Below, one piece after another: positions 26,376-35,259 of a stretch of 64,000 nt of DNA. Position 1 is the first letter of the stretch. Every line of letters begins with the position of its first letter. A program made the translations under genes and the position numbers. The stretch is from Xanthobacter aminoxidans (lineage in GTDB: Bacteria > Pseudomonadota > Alphaproteobacteria > Rhizobiales > Xanthobacteraceae). The DNA lies in the NCBI RefSeq assembly GCF_023571765.1, contig NZ_JAMJXC010000005.1:1-64000 (forward strand). The letters are read 5' to 3'. Below the pieces are notes generated by a model. The model did no database searches, was not told the DNA's origin, and was given only the letters and a program-made list of their open reading frames with translations.

Positions 26376-27371
26376 TCAGATCCATCTCAGCCGGCGGAAG
26401 CTCCACAGGAGGATGAAGCCGAGCAGCAGCAGGAACACGCTGAGCGCCCAGAAGGCGGCGGGATCGCTGCTGCCGGGAATGCCGCCCACATTCATGCCGA
26501 ACATGCCCGAGATGAGCGTCATGGGTGCGAACACCACCGTGACCACGGCGAGCACCAGCATGGACTTGTTCATCTGCTCGGCGCGCGCATCCACCATCTG
26601 GTCACGGATGACGGCGGCGCGCTCGCGCACGCTGTCCAGCTCCTCGGAGAAGCGGGCGACGCGGTCGGCGGCATCGCGCAGGCGGTTTCTGTCCTTGGGT
26701 CCCATCCAGGGGTCGTCTTCCAGCGCGAAGTGATTGAGCGCCTCGCGCTGGGGCGCGATGTGGCGGCGCAGCTTGATGGCCACCCGGCGCAGCACGGCGA
26801 GCTTGGGCAGAAGCTCGGACGTCTCCGTGATGAGGACGGCGTCCTCAAGTTCGTCGGCCTCCTCGATCAACGTCGTCACCACCGCATCCACCCGTTCCAC
26901 GAGGCGCATGGAGAGATCCGCCACGAACTCACCCTGGGAGCGCGGGCAACGGCCGCGGCCGAGCGCATCCTCGAAGTCGGCGATGGCCGAGAGGAAATCG
27001 TGCTGCACCGAGACGATGCGGCGGGCGTCCACCCACAGGTGGACGGTGATGAGCTCCTCCGGCAGCGCGTTTCGCTGCAGGTTGATGCCGCGCAGGGAGA
27101 GCAGGGCACCATCGGCGAACATCACGCAGCGCGGGCGGCACTGGTCCTCCGCCATGCTCTCCAGCGCCGGTGCGTCGAGACCGACATCCTGCCGCAGCCA
27201 GGTTTGCGACATCCGGGGCAGATGGCGAAAATGCAGCCAGATGAAGCCGCCGTCGGGGGCGGTGGCCGACACGGCCTCCTCCGGCTTGATGCGCCCGGCG
27301 CCCCCTTTGCCGTCGAACCACCACGCCGAGACGAGGCCCTGCGTGTCGATGGTGGAGGGGGGAGAGGCCAT
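26376..27371 (-). CDS. CorA/ZntB-type divalent metal transporter
   Basis: A 331-residue CorA-superfamily protein of the ZntB branch. The large N-terminal cytoplasmic domain contains WLHFRH and a long coiled helix (EEADELEDAVL, SEELDSVRERAAVIRDQMVDARAEQMN). Two C-terminal membrane helices flank the signature GMFGMNVGG (the GMN motif). ZntB proteins move zinc; CorA moves magnesium or cobalt. The VSVQHDFL and RNALPEELITVHLWV segments favour ZntB. The start at 27371 was chosen over 27419 because a GGAAC site precedes it. Confidence 0.87.
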   Translation of the reverse strand: MASPPSTIDTQGLVSAWWFDGKGGAGRIKPEEAVSATAPDGGFIWLHFRHLPRMSQTWLRQDVGLDAPALESMAEDQCRPRCVMFADGALLSLRGINLQRNALPEELITVHLWVDARRIVSVQHDFLSAIADFEDALGRGRCPRSQGEFVADLSMRLVERVDAVVTTLIEEADELEDAVLITETSELLPKLAVLRRVAIKLRRHIAPQREALNHFALEDDPWMGPKDRNRLRDAADRVARFSEELDSVRERAAVIRDQMVDARAEQMNKSMLVLAVVTVVFAPMTLISGMFGMNVGGIPGSSDPAAFWALSVFLLLLGFILLWSFRRLRWI

Positions 27372-27449
27372 GGCAGGTTCCGTCGCTGACGTATCGTGCC
27401 CTTCCTCGCACGATTGCACGACGCGAAAAAGTCTTGGCGTTACGTCAGC

Positions 27450-28841
27450 TCACCGCTGCGCGAGCGCGTCGAGAATCCGCACCCAGCTTCGCGTGCCCTT
27501 GTGGAACGACGTGAGGTCGTACTTCTCGTTGGGCGAGTGGACGCGATCATCGTCCAGGGCGAAGCCGATCAGCAGCGTGTCCACCCCCAGCCGGTCCTTG
27601 AACTGGCCCACCACGGGGATGGAGCCGCCCGAGCCGATGGTGACCGGAGCGACACCCCACTCCGCCTCAAGTGCCCCGGCGGCGTGGCCGAGGTCCGGGC
27701 TCTCCGGCGGCACGAGGAAGGCGCGGGCGCCCTCGCCCCAGTGGAAGACGGCCCGGCAATCGGCCGGCACGCGCGCCGCCACGAAGGTTTCGAAGCCGGC
27801 CCGCAGCTTGGCCGGGTCCTGGTCCGCCACGAGGCGGAAGGAGATCTTGGCGGTCGCCCGCGCCGGGATGATGGTCTTGGTGCCGGCTCCGGTATAGCCG
27901 CCGAACATACCGTTGACCTCGAAGGTCGGCCGCGACTGGATCTGCTCGATCACCAGCCGGTCGCTCTCGCCGGCGGAGACGGAAAGGCCCACGGGCTTCA
28001 GGAAGGCTTCGGCGGTGAGCCCCAGTTCCTGCCAGCGGGCGCGCACCTCGGCGGGCGGTTCGCGCACATCGTCGTAGAAGCCGGGCAGCGTCACCCGGCC
28101 GTCGGCGTCATGGGCGTCGGCGAGGATGGCGGCCAGCACATGGATGGGGTTGCGCGCGGCGCCGCCGAACAGGCCGGAATGCAGGTCGCGGTCGGCACCC
28201 TCGATGGTCAGCTCGGTGTGCAGGATGCCGCGGAGCGAGCTGGTGATGGAGGGGGTGCGCTGGTCCCACATGCCGGTGTCGCAAACGAGCGCGAGATCGG
28301 CCGAAAGCTCGCCCGCATGGGCGGCGAGGAAGCCGGGGAGGTTGGGCGAGCCGCATTCCTCCTCGCCTTCCAGCAGAACGGTGACATCCACCGGCAACGC
28401 GCCGCGGGTCGATCGGAACGCCCGGAGCGCCTCGAGGAAGGTCAGCACCTGCCCTTTGTCGTCGCAGGCGCCGCGGCCGACGATGGTGCGCCGCCCGTCC
28501 GGCGTGGTGCCGAGGCGCGGCTCGAACGGAGGTGTTTCCCACAGGTTCAGCGGGTCCACCGGCTGCACGTCGTAATGGCCGTAGAACAGCACGCGCCGCG
28601 ATGCACCGGTGTCTGTGCGGGCGACCACCACCGGATGGCCGGCGGTGGGATGGACGACGGCGGTGAAGCCGAGGGCCTCAAGCTCTCCCGCCACCCAGTC
28701 CGCGGCGCTCCGGCAGGCAGCCGCGTGGGCGGGGTCGGTGGAGATGGACGGGATCCTGAGGAAGTCGAACAGACGCTCCAGCGCCCCGTCGAGTCCCGCA
28801 TCCACCGCCTTCAGAACCGGATCAAGTTCCGTTGCCGCCAT
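27450..28841 (-). CDS. M20-family dipeptidase
   Basis: A 463-residue zinc metallopeptidase of family M20 (ArgE/DapE/carnosinase-like). Metal and catalytic residues appear in LFYGHYDVQPVDP, GRGACDDKGQ, LLEGEEECGSPN and LVCDTGMWD, and a His in the C-terminal half (RVHSPNEKYDL). The lid domain carries GADRDLHSGLFGG. The length fits cytosolic dipeptidases. GGAGGG precedes the start at 28841. Substrate range is unknown. Confidence 0.92.
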   Translation of the reverse strand: MAATELDPVLKAVDAGLDGALERLFDFLRIPSISTDPAHAAACRSAADWVAGELEALGFTAVVHPTAGHPVVVARTDTGASRRVLFYGHYDVQPVDPLNLWETPPFEPRLGTTPDGRRTIVGRGACDDKGQVLTFLEALRAFRSTRGALPVDVTVLLEGEEECGSPNLPGFLAAHAGELSADLALVCDTGMWDQRTPSITSSLRGILHTELTIEGADRDLHSGLFGGAARNPIHVLAAILADAHDADGRVTLPGFYDDVREPPAEVRARWQELGLTAEAFLKPVGLSVSAGESDRLVIEQIQSRPTFEVNGMFGGYTGAGTKTIIPARATAKISFRLVADQDPAKLRAGFETFVAARVPADCRAVFHWGEGARAFLVPPESPDLGHAAGALEAEWGVAPVTIGSGGSIPVVGQFKDRLGVDTLLIGFALDDDRVHSPNEKYDLTSFHKGTRSWVRILDALAQR

Positions 28842-28952
28842 CTCGCCCTCCGCCAGCGCAACCTCTGTCACGGGCCGCGATGGACCCGGAATCGCTGGGA
28901 TGCTGGCGGTAGCGGGACCGTCTGGCAAGGTGCCAGACGGTCAGGCGCCGGA

Positions 28953-29384
28953 TCAGCTGGCGGTGACGAGATCGGCGGGCGTGGCGATCACTGCAGAAGC
29001 CGGGCGCCCTAGACGGCGCGCGCGCTGGAGGACCGAGCCGATGCGGCGATAGAGCAGCCGCGGGGCGACGGGCGTGCCGAGCGCGGCGTCATAGCCGGTC
29101 CGGCCGGCGATGCGCACGAGCTGCTGCGCCGGAACTTCGGCAACGAGCACGGCAGGAATGCCGGCACCGAAGCGGAAGGGATTGGTGGGGGCATCCTCGG
29201 GATCGTCCACCTGCACCACGAGCACATCGGCGGTGCCCTGGGCGGAAGGATCGGTCACTTCGTCGATGGACGCGACCTCGCGCACGGATCCGACCCCAAG
29301 GGCGGACAGAGCGAGGCGCGTCGCCTGGCGACGTTCCATATTGGCATCAAGGAGGACGATGCGGGCAGTGGGTAACACCTTCAT
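28953..29384 (-). CDS. Receiver-like (CheY-fold) protein, probably degenerate
   Basis: A 143-residue single-domain protein whose start RIVLLDANMERRQATRLALSALG looks like the first strand, acidic pocket and first helix of a response regulator receiver. The expected phosphorylation Asp at the end of strand 3 appears as DVLVVQVDDPED, where the aligned position is Gln, although neighbouring Asp residues exist. The C-terminal RLLYRRIGSVLQRAR could be the last helix. It may be a non-phosphorylated receiver-like adaptor. GGAG precedes the start at 29384. Confidence 0.6.
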   Translation of the reverse strand: MKVLPTARIVLLDANMERRQATRLALSALGVGSVREVASIDEVTDPSAQGTADVLVVQVDDPEDAPTNPFRFGAGIPAVLVAEVPAQQLVRIAGRTGYDAALGTPVAPRLLYRRIGSVLQRARRLGRPASAVIATPADLVTAS

Positions 29385-29673
29385 GAGGCGCTCCAGGTCA
29401 TGGCGCGCCTCGGTCCCCATCCGCACGGGAAGAAGGCTCGGGCACGCGTGGTGAGCATCCCTGCCGACGCGACCCCGCAATCCCGCCGACACTCTATGAC
29501 ACTACCGCTAGGAGTCTTCTGACGCAACACTTTCGACACCGCGACCGTTGAGCTGCCCTGCCGGACCGCCGCGATCGCGGCCACGCTGCCGTTAGGTACC
29601 GACGGACGGTGCGACAGCACCTTGAGCCGTGCTGCGGCCGGATCGGCCCGGCGCAGAGGCCATCACCCGCCCG

Positions 29674-31428
29674 TCACCGTTTGCTGATGCTGCCCAGAAT
29701 GCCTCTCAGGATGGCTTTTCCCAGCTGGGAGCCGACCTGAGTCGCCACCGAACGCGCCACTTGCCGCACTACCACTTCGGTGGTGGACATGCGCGTGCTG
29801 GGCCGGGTGCCGGTGGAGCCGGTACCGGCGGTTCGCCCGGTGGGGGAGGGGACGCGCGGCGTCGGCGCACCCGTGGCGGTTCCCAGGACGCCGCCCAGGA
29901 TGCTGTCGAGAATGCTGCCGCCGCCCGAGGACGGCGCGGCGTCCTCCGGCTCCGGCTGGGTCTTTTCCTCGGTCCGCGCCTGCAGCATCTCGAAGGCCGA
30001 TTCGCGATCCACCGGCGTGTCGTAGAGGTGCCCGACCGGGCTTTTCGCCAGAATGGCCGCGCGCTCGGCGGGTGTGAGCGGCCCGATGCGGCCGGAGGGC
30101 GGCCGGATGAGCGTGCGCTCGACCATGGAGGGAATGCCGTTGCCTTCCAGCATGGACACCAGCGCCTCGCCCTTGCCCAGCTCCATGATGGCCTTGGCCG
30201 TGTCCAGGTCCGGATTGGGCCGGAAGGTCTCGGCGGCGGCCTTTACGGCCTTCTGGTCACGAGGCGTAAAGGCGCGCAGCGCGTGCTGCACCCGGTTGCC
30301 GAGCTGGGCGAGAACCGTCTCCGGCACGTCGAGCGGGTTCTGGGTAACGAAATAGACCCCGACGCCCTTGGAGCGGATGAGCCGCACCACCTGCTCCACC
30401 TTCTCCAGCAGCGCCTTGGGCGCCTCGTTGAAGAGGAGGTGGGCCTCGTCGAAGAAGAAGACGAGCTTGGGCTTGTCCGGGTCGCCTACCTCGGGCAAGC
30501 GCTCGAACAGCTCCGAGAGCAGCCAGAGCAGGAAGCAGGCATAGAGGCGCGGCGAGCCCATCAGCTTGTCGGCGGCGAGGATGTTGATGGTGCCGTAGCC
30601 GGAGCGGTCCACCCGCATGATGTCGGCGATGTCGAGCGCCGGCTCGCCGAAGAACTTGTCCGCACCCTGGTTCTCCAGCACGAGGAGCTGGCGCTGGATG
30701 GCACCGACGCTCTGCGCCGAGACGTTGCCGTAGGTGGCCGTCAGGGTCGCCGCATTGGCGGAGACGTGGGCCAGCATCGCCCGAAGGTCCTTCAGATCGA
30801 GCAGCAGTAGGCCCTGCTCGTCGGCGATACGGAAGACGATGTTGAGCACGCCTTCCTGCGTGTCATTCAGGCCCATCAGGCGGGCGAGCAACAAAGGCCC
30901 CATCTCGGAGATGGTGGCGCGCACCGGGTGGCCCTGCTCGCCGAACATGTCCCAGAAGATCACCGGGAAGCTGTCGGGCGTGTAGGTGATGCCCACCTCT
31001 TCGGCGCGCTTCAGCAGGAAGTCCTTGGCCTCGCCTTGGGCGGCAACGCCGGAGAGGTCGCCCTTGATGTCGGCGGCGAACACCGGCACGCCGGCCCGCG
31101 AGAAGCCCTCCGCCAGCACCTGCAGCGTCACCGTCTTGCCGGTGCCGGTGGCGCCGGTAACGAGGCCGTGGCGGTTGGCGAGGCGCAGGGTGAGATATTC
31201 GTCCTTGGACTTGGCGTGGGTCGCCGCCGCCTCTGACTGGCCGAGGAAGCTACGTCCCACGAGGATGCGGCCGTCGGATTCGGGCGCCGGCGCCCGCCCG
31301 CCGGACGGCGCTGCGGACGAGGTTCTCGGAACTGACGTGCGGCTCCAGGGGCCGGCCGGCGGCGCGGCACCGGCCGGGGCGCTCTGTTCAGGGCTCGTCC
31401 CGGAATTCGTCCCTGGGCTCTTGACCAT
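29674..31428 (-). CDS. HerA-like/DUF853 ATPase
   Basis: A 584-residue P-loop ATPase of the DUF853 (YjgR-like) family related to HerA/FtsK helicases. After a disordered Pro/Ala-rich N-terminus of about 70 residues come Walker A ([20 protein letters not shown]), the [11 protein letters not shown] segment, Walker B ([12 protein letters not shown]) and [10 protein letters not shown] with a following arginine-finger region ([16 protein letters not shown]). The C-terminus has a Gly-rich linker and [18 protein letters not shown]. The cellular role of the family is not established. GAGGA lies nine bases before the start at 31428. Confidence 0.87.
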   Translation of the reverse strand: MVKSPGTNSGTSPEQSAPAGAAPPAGPWSRTSVPRTSSAAPSGGRAPAPESDGRILVGRSFLGQSEAAATHAKSKDEYLTLRLANRHGLVTGATGTGKTVTLQVLAEGFSRAGVPVFAADIKGDLSGVAAQGEAKDFLLKRAEEVGITYTPDSFPVIFWDMFGEQGHPVRATISEMGPLLLARLMGLNDTQEGVLNIVFRIADEQGLLLLDLKDLRAMLAHVSANAATLTATYGNVSAQSVGAIQRQLLVLENQGADKFFGEPALDIADIMRVDRSGYGTINILAADKLMGSPRLYACFLLWLLSELFERLPEVGDPDKPKLVFFFDEAHLLFNEAPKALLEKVEQVVRLIRSKGVGVYFVTQNPLDVPETVLAQLGNRVQHALRAFTPRDQKAVKAAAETFRPNPDLDTAKAIMELGKGEALVSMLEGNGIPSMVERTLIRPPSGRIGPLTPAERAAILAKSPVGHLYDTPVDRESAFEMLQARTEEKTQPEPEDAAPSSGGGSILDSILGGVLGTATGAPTPRVPSPTGRTAGTGSTGTRPSTRMSTTEVVVRQVARSVATQVGSQLGKAILRGILGSISKR

Positions 31429-31654
31429 GGCGGTGTCCTCACTCGCGGCACGTGGTCCAGCCGAATCGCGCGTTCGGGTCCGGCCGCGGCATCGGGGAGT
31501 TTTCGCCCGCCTTCGGGATGCGGGCAAGTCCGTTGCAGCACCGCTCACGCTTGAGGGCGCCGTTCGGCGGTCGCGGCCGGCCACGCTTGCGAAAGTGCGC
31601 CATGCCCGGCAATCTCACGCCAGTCTCGCCTGCGATGCGGCGCAAGGAGATGGC

Positions 31655-32035
31655 ATGGACGAGTTGATTGAGCGTCTGACCGAGCGTGTCGAAGTGAATG
31701 GCCCGACGGCCGAGGCCCTGGTTGCCATCGTCATCCAGTTTCTCGCGCGCGAGGCGCCGGCCAGCGCCATGGCGCCCCTCTACGAAACCCACCCCTGGGC
31801 TAAGGCGCTCGCCGACGCCGCGCCGCGCGAGGACGCCACCGCCCAGTCCGAGCGGCATTTCGGCGGCATGGCGCGTCTGATGCAGGTCGCCGACCGCATG
31901 ATGGCCCATGGGCTCACCATGCCGCAGGTGCAATTGGCCGTCCGCGAGACCGTGGCCTATGCCTGCGAGACCGTCGGTGCGGAACCTGTGAACCTGCTCG
32001 TGCGCTCGGTGCCCGGCCTGACCCATGTGGTGTGA
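31655..32035 (+). CDS. Conserved small hypothetical protein
   Basis: A 126-residue, mainly helical acidic protein beginning MDELIERLTERVEVNGPTAE and ending PVNLLVRSVPGLTHVV. The MDELIERL start is like DUF2267-type regulatory proteins but the match is weak. AAGGAG lies six bases before the start. It is transcribed divergently from the HerA-like ATPase gene and could share its control region. No function can be assigned. Confidence 0.75.
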   Translation: MDELIERLTERVEVNGPTAEALVAIVIQFLAREAPASAMAPLYETHPWAKALADAAPREDATAQSERHFGGMARLMQVADRMMAHGLTMPQVQLAVRETVAYACETVGAEPVNLLVRSVPGLTHVV

Positions 32036-32125
32036 CGGCTAGGGGTGCGGGGTAGTTGACTCGGCCCACGATTGTGGCCTGATCTTGATGCCGGCATGCA
32101 CAAGCCGGGTTCGAAGGGGGGTCGC

Positions 32126-32533
32126 ATGTCCTATCCCATCATCGAGATCGAAGGCGTCGGCGCGGTCTATGCCGAGAAGCTGAAGACGGCCGGGATCACA
32201 ACCACCGAGGGGCTGCTGGAGAGGGCCAAGTCGCCCAAGCTGCGCAAGGAACTCGCGGCGGCCACGGGGATCGACGAGAGCCGCGTCCTCAAATGGGCCA
32301 ACATGGCCGACCTGATGCGCATCAAGGGCGTGGGCGAGGAATATTCCGAGCTGCTCGAGGCGGCAGGCGTCGACACGGTGAAGGAACTGAAGACCCGCGT
32401 GCCGGCCAACCTCACCAAGGCCATGGCCGAGGCGAACGCCAAGCGCAAGCTGGTGCGCGCATTGCCCACCGAGAGCATGGTGGAGAAGTGGGTGGCGCAG
32501 GCCAAGGAGCTGCCGCCCGTGCTCACCTACTGA
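32126..32533 (+). CDS. DUF4332 helix-hairpin-helix protein
   Basis: A 135-residue protein with two helix-hairpin-helix units: IEGVGAVYAEKLKTAGITTTEGLL near the start and MRIKGVGEEYSELLEAAGVDTVKEL in the middle, as in DUF4332 proteins. The motif GVGxxYxxLL binds nucleic acid or protein partners. AAGGGGGG precedes the start at 32126. It ends just before the tRNA-Thr gene and stays outside the integrated element. Confidence 0.85.
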   Translation: MSYPIIEIEGVGAVYAEKLKTAGITTTEGLLERAKSPKLRKELAAATGIDESRVLKWANMADLMRIKGVGEEYSELLEAAGVDTVKELKTRVPANLTKAMAEANAKRKLVRALPTESMVEKWVAQAKELPPVLTY

Positions 32534-32554
32534 GCCTGTCCCATCCCACACCGG

Positions 32555-32580
32555 CCGCACCGGACCGACCGCCGGTGCGG
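32555..32580 (+). terminator. GC-rich hairpin after the DUF4332 gene
   Basis: CCGCACCGG (32555-32563) pairs with CCGGTGCGG (32572-32580). The stem lies 22 bases after the stop codon and lacks a T-run, so it may be only a weak or factor-dependent stop. Confidence 0.35.
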
Positions 32581-32649
32581 CGCGCGTGGGGATGCGTTGC
32601 GGCGGACCCTTGAAAACCGCCCGTCCTCCCCGTAATAGAGGGCGCGCGT

Positions 32650-32725
32650 GCCGCGGTAGCTCAGCTGGTAGAGCAACGCATTCGTAATGCGTGGGTCGGG
32701 GGTTCGAATCCCTTCCGCGGCACCA
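32650..32725 (+). tRNA. tRNA-Thr (anticodon CGT)
   Basis: A complete 76-base tRNA with the 7-bp acceptor stem GCCGCGG / CCGCGGC, D-arm TAGCTCAGCTGGTAGAGCA, anticodon stem ACGCA / TGCGT with loop TTCGTAA (anticodon CGT, reading ACG), T-loop GGTTCGAATCC and an encoded CCA. It is intact because the element to its right rebuilds the 3' end as part of its attachment site. Confidence 0.97.
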
Positions 32726-32726
32726 T
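32678..32726 (+). repeat. attL: tRNA-Thr 3' end, left copy of 49-bp repeat
   Basis: This 49-base segment, from the anticodon stem to one base past the CCA, is repeated exactly at 47971-48019. The overlap with a tRNA 3' half and the presence of a tyrosine integrase inside the far repeat mark it as the attachment core of the integrated element. Confidence 0.93.
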
Positions 32727-32759
32727 AAAATCAAAGACTTACGGACAATTTCCACTTCG

Positions 32760-32778
32760 CTTACATGACCATGTAAGC
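32760..32778. promoter_or_regulatory. Possible integrase arm-type sites, left end
   Basis: CTTACATG (32760-32767) and CATGTAAG (32770-32777) form an inverted repeat 34 bases inside attL; a further CTTGTAAGC follows at about 32781. CATGTAAGC also occurs at the other end of the element (47834-47842). Sites repeated at both ends beside att cores are typical of tyrosine-integrase arm binding. Confidence 0.45.
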
Positions 32779-32988
32779 AGCTTGTAAGCGCTAGACCCAC
32801 AATCTTCGGCCATTGCCGTCATGGCAACGCCCCCGCCATTTTGAGCTGGGGAGCCTCGGATTCGCGCCGCTTCGCATCTTCAGTGTCGTTCTGGAAGCAG
32901 GCCCGGCCGCTTTGAGCGGTCGAGCCGAAGCGATGCTGGGAGCATCGATCTGCGGTGGCTAAGGGCGGCGCCGCCCTTCGTGGCCGCA

Positions 32989-33219
32989 TCAGCCGTCGGC
33001 GGCTCCCATGCGTCCGCGCCGGCTGGGATTCTGCCGATCAAGCTCCGCTTCAAGAAGGCGGATGACCTGGTCGGCCATCTCCTCGATGGTGCGGCACAAG
33101 GTACATGCGGTTTCAACCACAGCCTCCGGGTCCCCTTGGCTAAGGACAAGATGGGTGGCGATGCTGATGTTGCGGAGGTCGTACATGCGATCAGCCGCTG
33201 TCACGAGAGGGCTACCCAC
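32989..33219 (-). CDS. Small helical hypothetical protein
   Basis: A 76-residue protein starting with GTG at 33219, preceded by an excellent AAAGGAGG at seven bases. It is mostly helical (ETACTLCRTIEEMADQVIRLLEAELDRQ) with a CxxC-like pair. Its start overlaps the stop of the upstream exported-protein gene by eight bases, so the two are translationally coupled. No family is recognised. Confidence 0.65.
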   Translation of the reverse strand: MGSPLVTAADRMYDLRNISIATHLVLSQGDPEAVVETACTLCRTIEEMADQVIRLLEAELDRQNPSRRGRMGAADG

Positions 33220-33655
33220 GATGCGCCTCCTTTGTCACGAAGGTGCGGATGGTCGCGCAGAGATCGCCCACCTCTGCCTCCGGCATATCGAGCCCGGCCC
33301 AGCCCAGGCGCGACTGGACGAAATCGAGATAGGCGAGCATGCCTTCGCGTGTGGTGGGCACCGTGCGCAGAGCGGCGGCGGTTGATGCCTGCAGGTGGCC
33401 AACGACGGCCCTGCTCTCTGCGAGCAGAGATGCGCAGACCGGCTTCCCACTTGGGAAGCAATCCTCCTCCCTGTTCATCACGTCGTCGAAGGCCAGATAG
33501 TCTCGCCTCACATTGGCGATGGCCGCGAACACCGGATCTGCAGGAGCTGCCTGCGCTTTCGGGAGCACAGCCACAGGCACCGCCAGCGCGGCGACGGTGC
33601 CGAGGGCGCCGCCGGCCTTCAGAAGGGCGCGGCGGGATGGTGAGGTGTCATGCAT
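33212..33655 (-). CDS. Tat-exported small protein, unknown function
   Basis: A 147-residue protein with a clear twin-arginine signal (SPSRRALLKAGGALGTVAAL, cleavage after AQA). The mature part is helical and contains FDDVMNREEDCFPSGKPVC with two cysteines and repeated small helices. Similar Tat-signal proteins are common cargo in alphaproteobacterial islands. It overlaps both neighbours by eight bases, forming a coupled three-gene leftward operon (33648-34220, this gene, 32989-33219). Function is unknown. Confidence 0.72.
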   Translation of the reverse strand: MHDTSPSRRALLKAGGALGTVAALAVPVAVLPKAQAAPADPVFAAIANVRRDYLAFDDVMNREEDCFPSGKPVCASLLAESRAVVGHLQASTAAALRTVPTTREGMLAYLDFVQSRLGWAGLDMPEAEVGDLCATIRTFVTKEAHRG

Positions 33656-34220
33656 GGCGAAGCCCTCCGGCACGGGCCTCGCGCACGGCGGGGACGAAGA
33701 CGCCGACGATGCGGCCGACAAGGCACTCGGCGGCGTGCTCGGTCGTGTATGGACCATCTGAGGTGCCCACCATGCCGGCGCGCCGCAGTCGCTCGCGTTC
33801 GGCAGGATCATCCGGCGGCATCCAGAAACACGCGGTCCAGCACGTCGCAGGCACGGAACCTGGCTCCGGCCGCGTGGTCCACCCCCTTCCGCGCTGAAGA
33901 AACATCGAGCGCGCCCGCATCTGGACGATGCGCCAGGCGAGGCCTACGCGGGTCCGCGGCGAGGTGAAGGAGATGACGTAAAGCTCGCGGTCCCACGGCT
34001 CATGGTCCGACAGGTCGACCACTGCGAATTCGCCCTTCTGCAGGTGCGGTGCAAAGGTGTCGTCTGGCACCTCGAACGTCATGTGGCCGGGCGGCACCTC
34101 ATTGAGCACCAGGAAGGCGCGCAGCTCGGGCTGGTGCTCGAAGGGGACGGGGAGGGAGGGCAAAGGGGTGACGTGCGTGCCCGTGGGTGCAGGGCCCGGG
34201 ATATTCTCGCGGTTATTCAT
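33648..34220 (-). CDS. LexA/S24-like domain protein, probably without peptidase activity
   Basis: A 190-residue protein whose middle part, PDDTFAPHLQKGEFAVVDLSD followed by DRELYVISF, follows the S24/LexA pattern (GDSMxPxLxxGDxVlVD), with Thr in place of the catalytic Ser. The N-terminal 50 residues lack a clear helix-turn-helix. A Cys/Trp-rich stretch (PATCWTACFWMPPDD) follows. It could be a repressor remnant or a ligand-binding S24 relative. It is the first gene of a three-gene coupled operon at the left end of the element. Confidence 0.5.
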   Translation of the reverse strand: MNNRENIPGPAPTGTHVTPLPSLPVPFEHQPELRAFLVLNEVPPGHMTFEVPDDTFAPHLQKGEFAVVDLSDHEPWDRELYVISFTSPRTRVGLAWRIVQMRARSMFLQRGRGWTTRPEPGSVPATCWTACFWMPPDDPAERERLRRAGMVGTSDGPYTTEHAAECLVGRIVGVFVPAVREARAGGLRHA

Positions 34221-34630
34221 GATCGTTGGTCCAGGTTTCCGCCTCTCACAGCGGTCGCCGGCAGCGGGCCAGCATCCGGGGGGTGAGAACCTGCCTGGAC
34301 GACAGGTCGGGCGCTTTTACGCCTAAGCGCTGGACAGCACGCCCGCCCCCGGACAATATGGTCCGGTTCGGAGCCGCGCCGCCAAGCGCGTCCGTCGCTC
34401 TGCCGTTACCGGCAGTCGCAGTTCGACCGTCGCCATCCCCGCCAAGGGACGTGCGAAATCCTCGCCAAAGGAGATGCGGTCTAGTCCAAGTCCGGGTTCT
34501 CACACCCACCGGGCAGGTTGCACATATTCGCCGTATTCCGCAAGCGGACCCCGCAAGGGGTCGCGCTCGCATGCCTAATTTTCTGTAGCTACGTTGACAG
34601 GCGGATTTCCGTAGCTACAAATAATCCGCC
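34221..34630. other. Intergenic region between divergent cargo operons
   Basis: About 410 bases between the leftward S24-like operon and rightward brnT. The right end holds the brnTA promoter (listed separately). Several overlapping frames here are Arg/Pro-rich and unlikely to be genes. The leftward promoter has not been located. Confidence 0.5.
34585..34622 (+). promoter_or_regulatory. brnTA promoter with repeated GTAGCTAC operator
   Basis: A consensus -35 TTGACA (34594-34599) is followed after 16 bases by TACAAA (34616-34621) as -10. The palindrome GTAGCTAC occurs at 34585-34592 and again at 34611-34618, so one copy abuts the -35 and the other overlaps the -10. BrnA-type antitoxins repress their own operons, and these are the likely binding sites. 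No clear ribosome site precedes brnT. Confidence 0.65.
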
Positions 34631-34879
34631 ATGAAGATCCTTTGGGACGAGCCGAAGCGCCTCGCGAACCTCGCCAAGCATGGGCTGGATTTCGCCGATC
34701 TGGACGAGGCCTTCTTCGCCGGCGCCGTGGTTCGTCCCGCCAAGCTCGGTCGCTTCAAGGCCATCGGTCGCCGGGCCGACGGCAGCCTCGCCGTGATCTT
34801 CGCCACGCGCGGCGCCGAGGCCATTTCGGTCATCAGCATGCGGCCGGCTTCAACCGCGGAACGGAGGTTCCTGCCATGA
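34631..34879 (+). CDS. brnT: BrnT family toxin
   Basis: An 82-residue ribonuclease toxin of the BrnT family (RelE-like fold). Family features are ILWDEPKRLANLAKHGLDFAD at the start, then DGSLAVIFATRGAEAISVISMRPAS near the end, with the terminal arginines of the active site (ERRF). BrnT slows growth by cleaving RNA until neutralised by BrnA. Its stop overlaps the brnA start as ATGA, giving coupled translation. Within a mobile element it may favour retention or act in phage defence. Confidence 0.9.
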   Translation: MKILWDEPKRLANLAKHGLDFADLDEAFFAGAVVRPAKLGRFKAIGRRADGSLAVIFATRGAEAISVISMRPASTAERRFLP

Positions 34880-35184
34880 CGAAAAAGCCCATGAAGGAAT
34901 TCGAGCCGGGGCACGGCTTCAGCAAGGCGGACTGGGACGCGGTGTCCGACAACCCGGAATGGACCGAGGAGGAAATCCGCACGGCGAAGCCCTTCGCCGA
35001 GGCGTTCCCCGACCTTGCCGCCACGATCAAGCGCGGACGGCCGAAGGCCAAGAACCCGAAGGAGCTGCTTTCGCTCCGGATCGACGCCGACGTGGTGGAA
35101 GCCTTCCGCAACACCGGGCCAGGATGGCAAGGACGGATGAATGCCGCCCTGCGCAAGGCGGCGGGGCTGAAGTCGGCGTCGTAA
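34876..35184 (+). CDS. brnA: BrnA family antitoxin
   Basis: A 102-residue antitoxin. The C-terminal ribbon-helix-helix is seen in KELLSLRIDADVVEAFRNTG and GWQGRMNAALRKAAG, the typical BrnA end (SLRLDxDVlxwFrxxGxGYQtRiNavL). The start overlaps the brnT stop. It would bind BrnT and repress the shared promoter at the repeated GTAGCTAC sites. Confidence 0.9.
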   Translation: MTKKPMKEFEPGHGFSKADWDAVSDNPEWTEEEIRTAKPFAEAFPDLAATIKRGRPKAKNPKELLSLRIDADVVEAFRNTGPGWQGRMNAALRKAAGLKSAS

Positions 35185-35259
35185 CCCAGCACGCCGCACA
35201 ATTGGTCAAACGACGTTGTTTTAGGCCAAATGCGAGTCGGGATTTGGGAGGCCGTATCA

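Noticed and set aside
33648-34220. Active LexA-type repressor
   Set aside because: No helix-turn-helix was found and the catalytic Ser position is Thr, so only S24-like fold is claimed.
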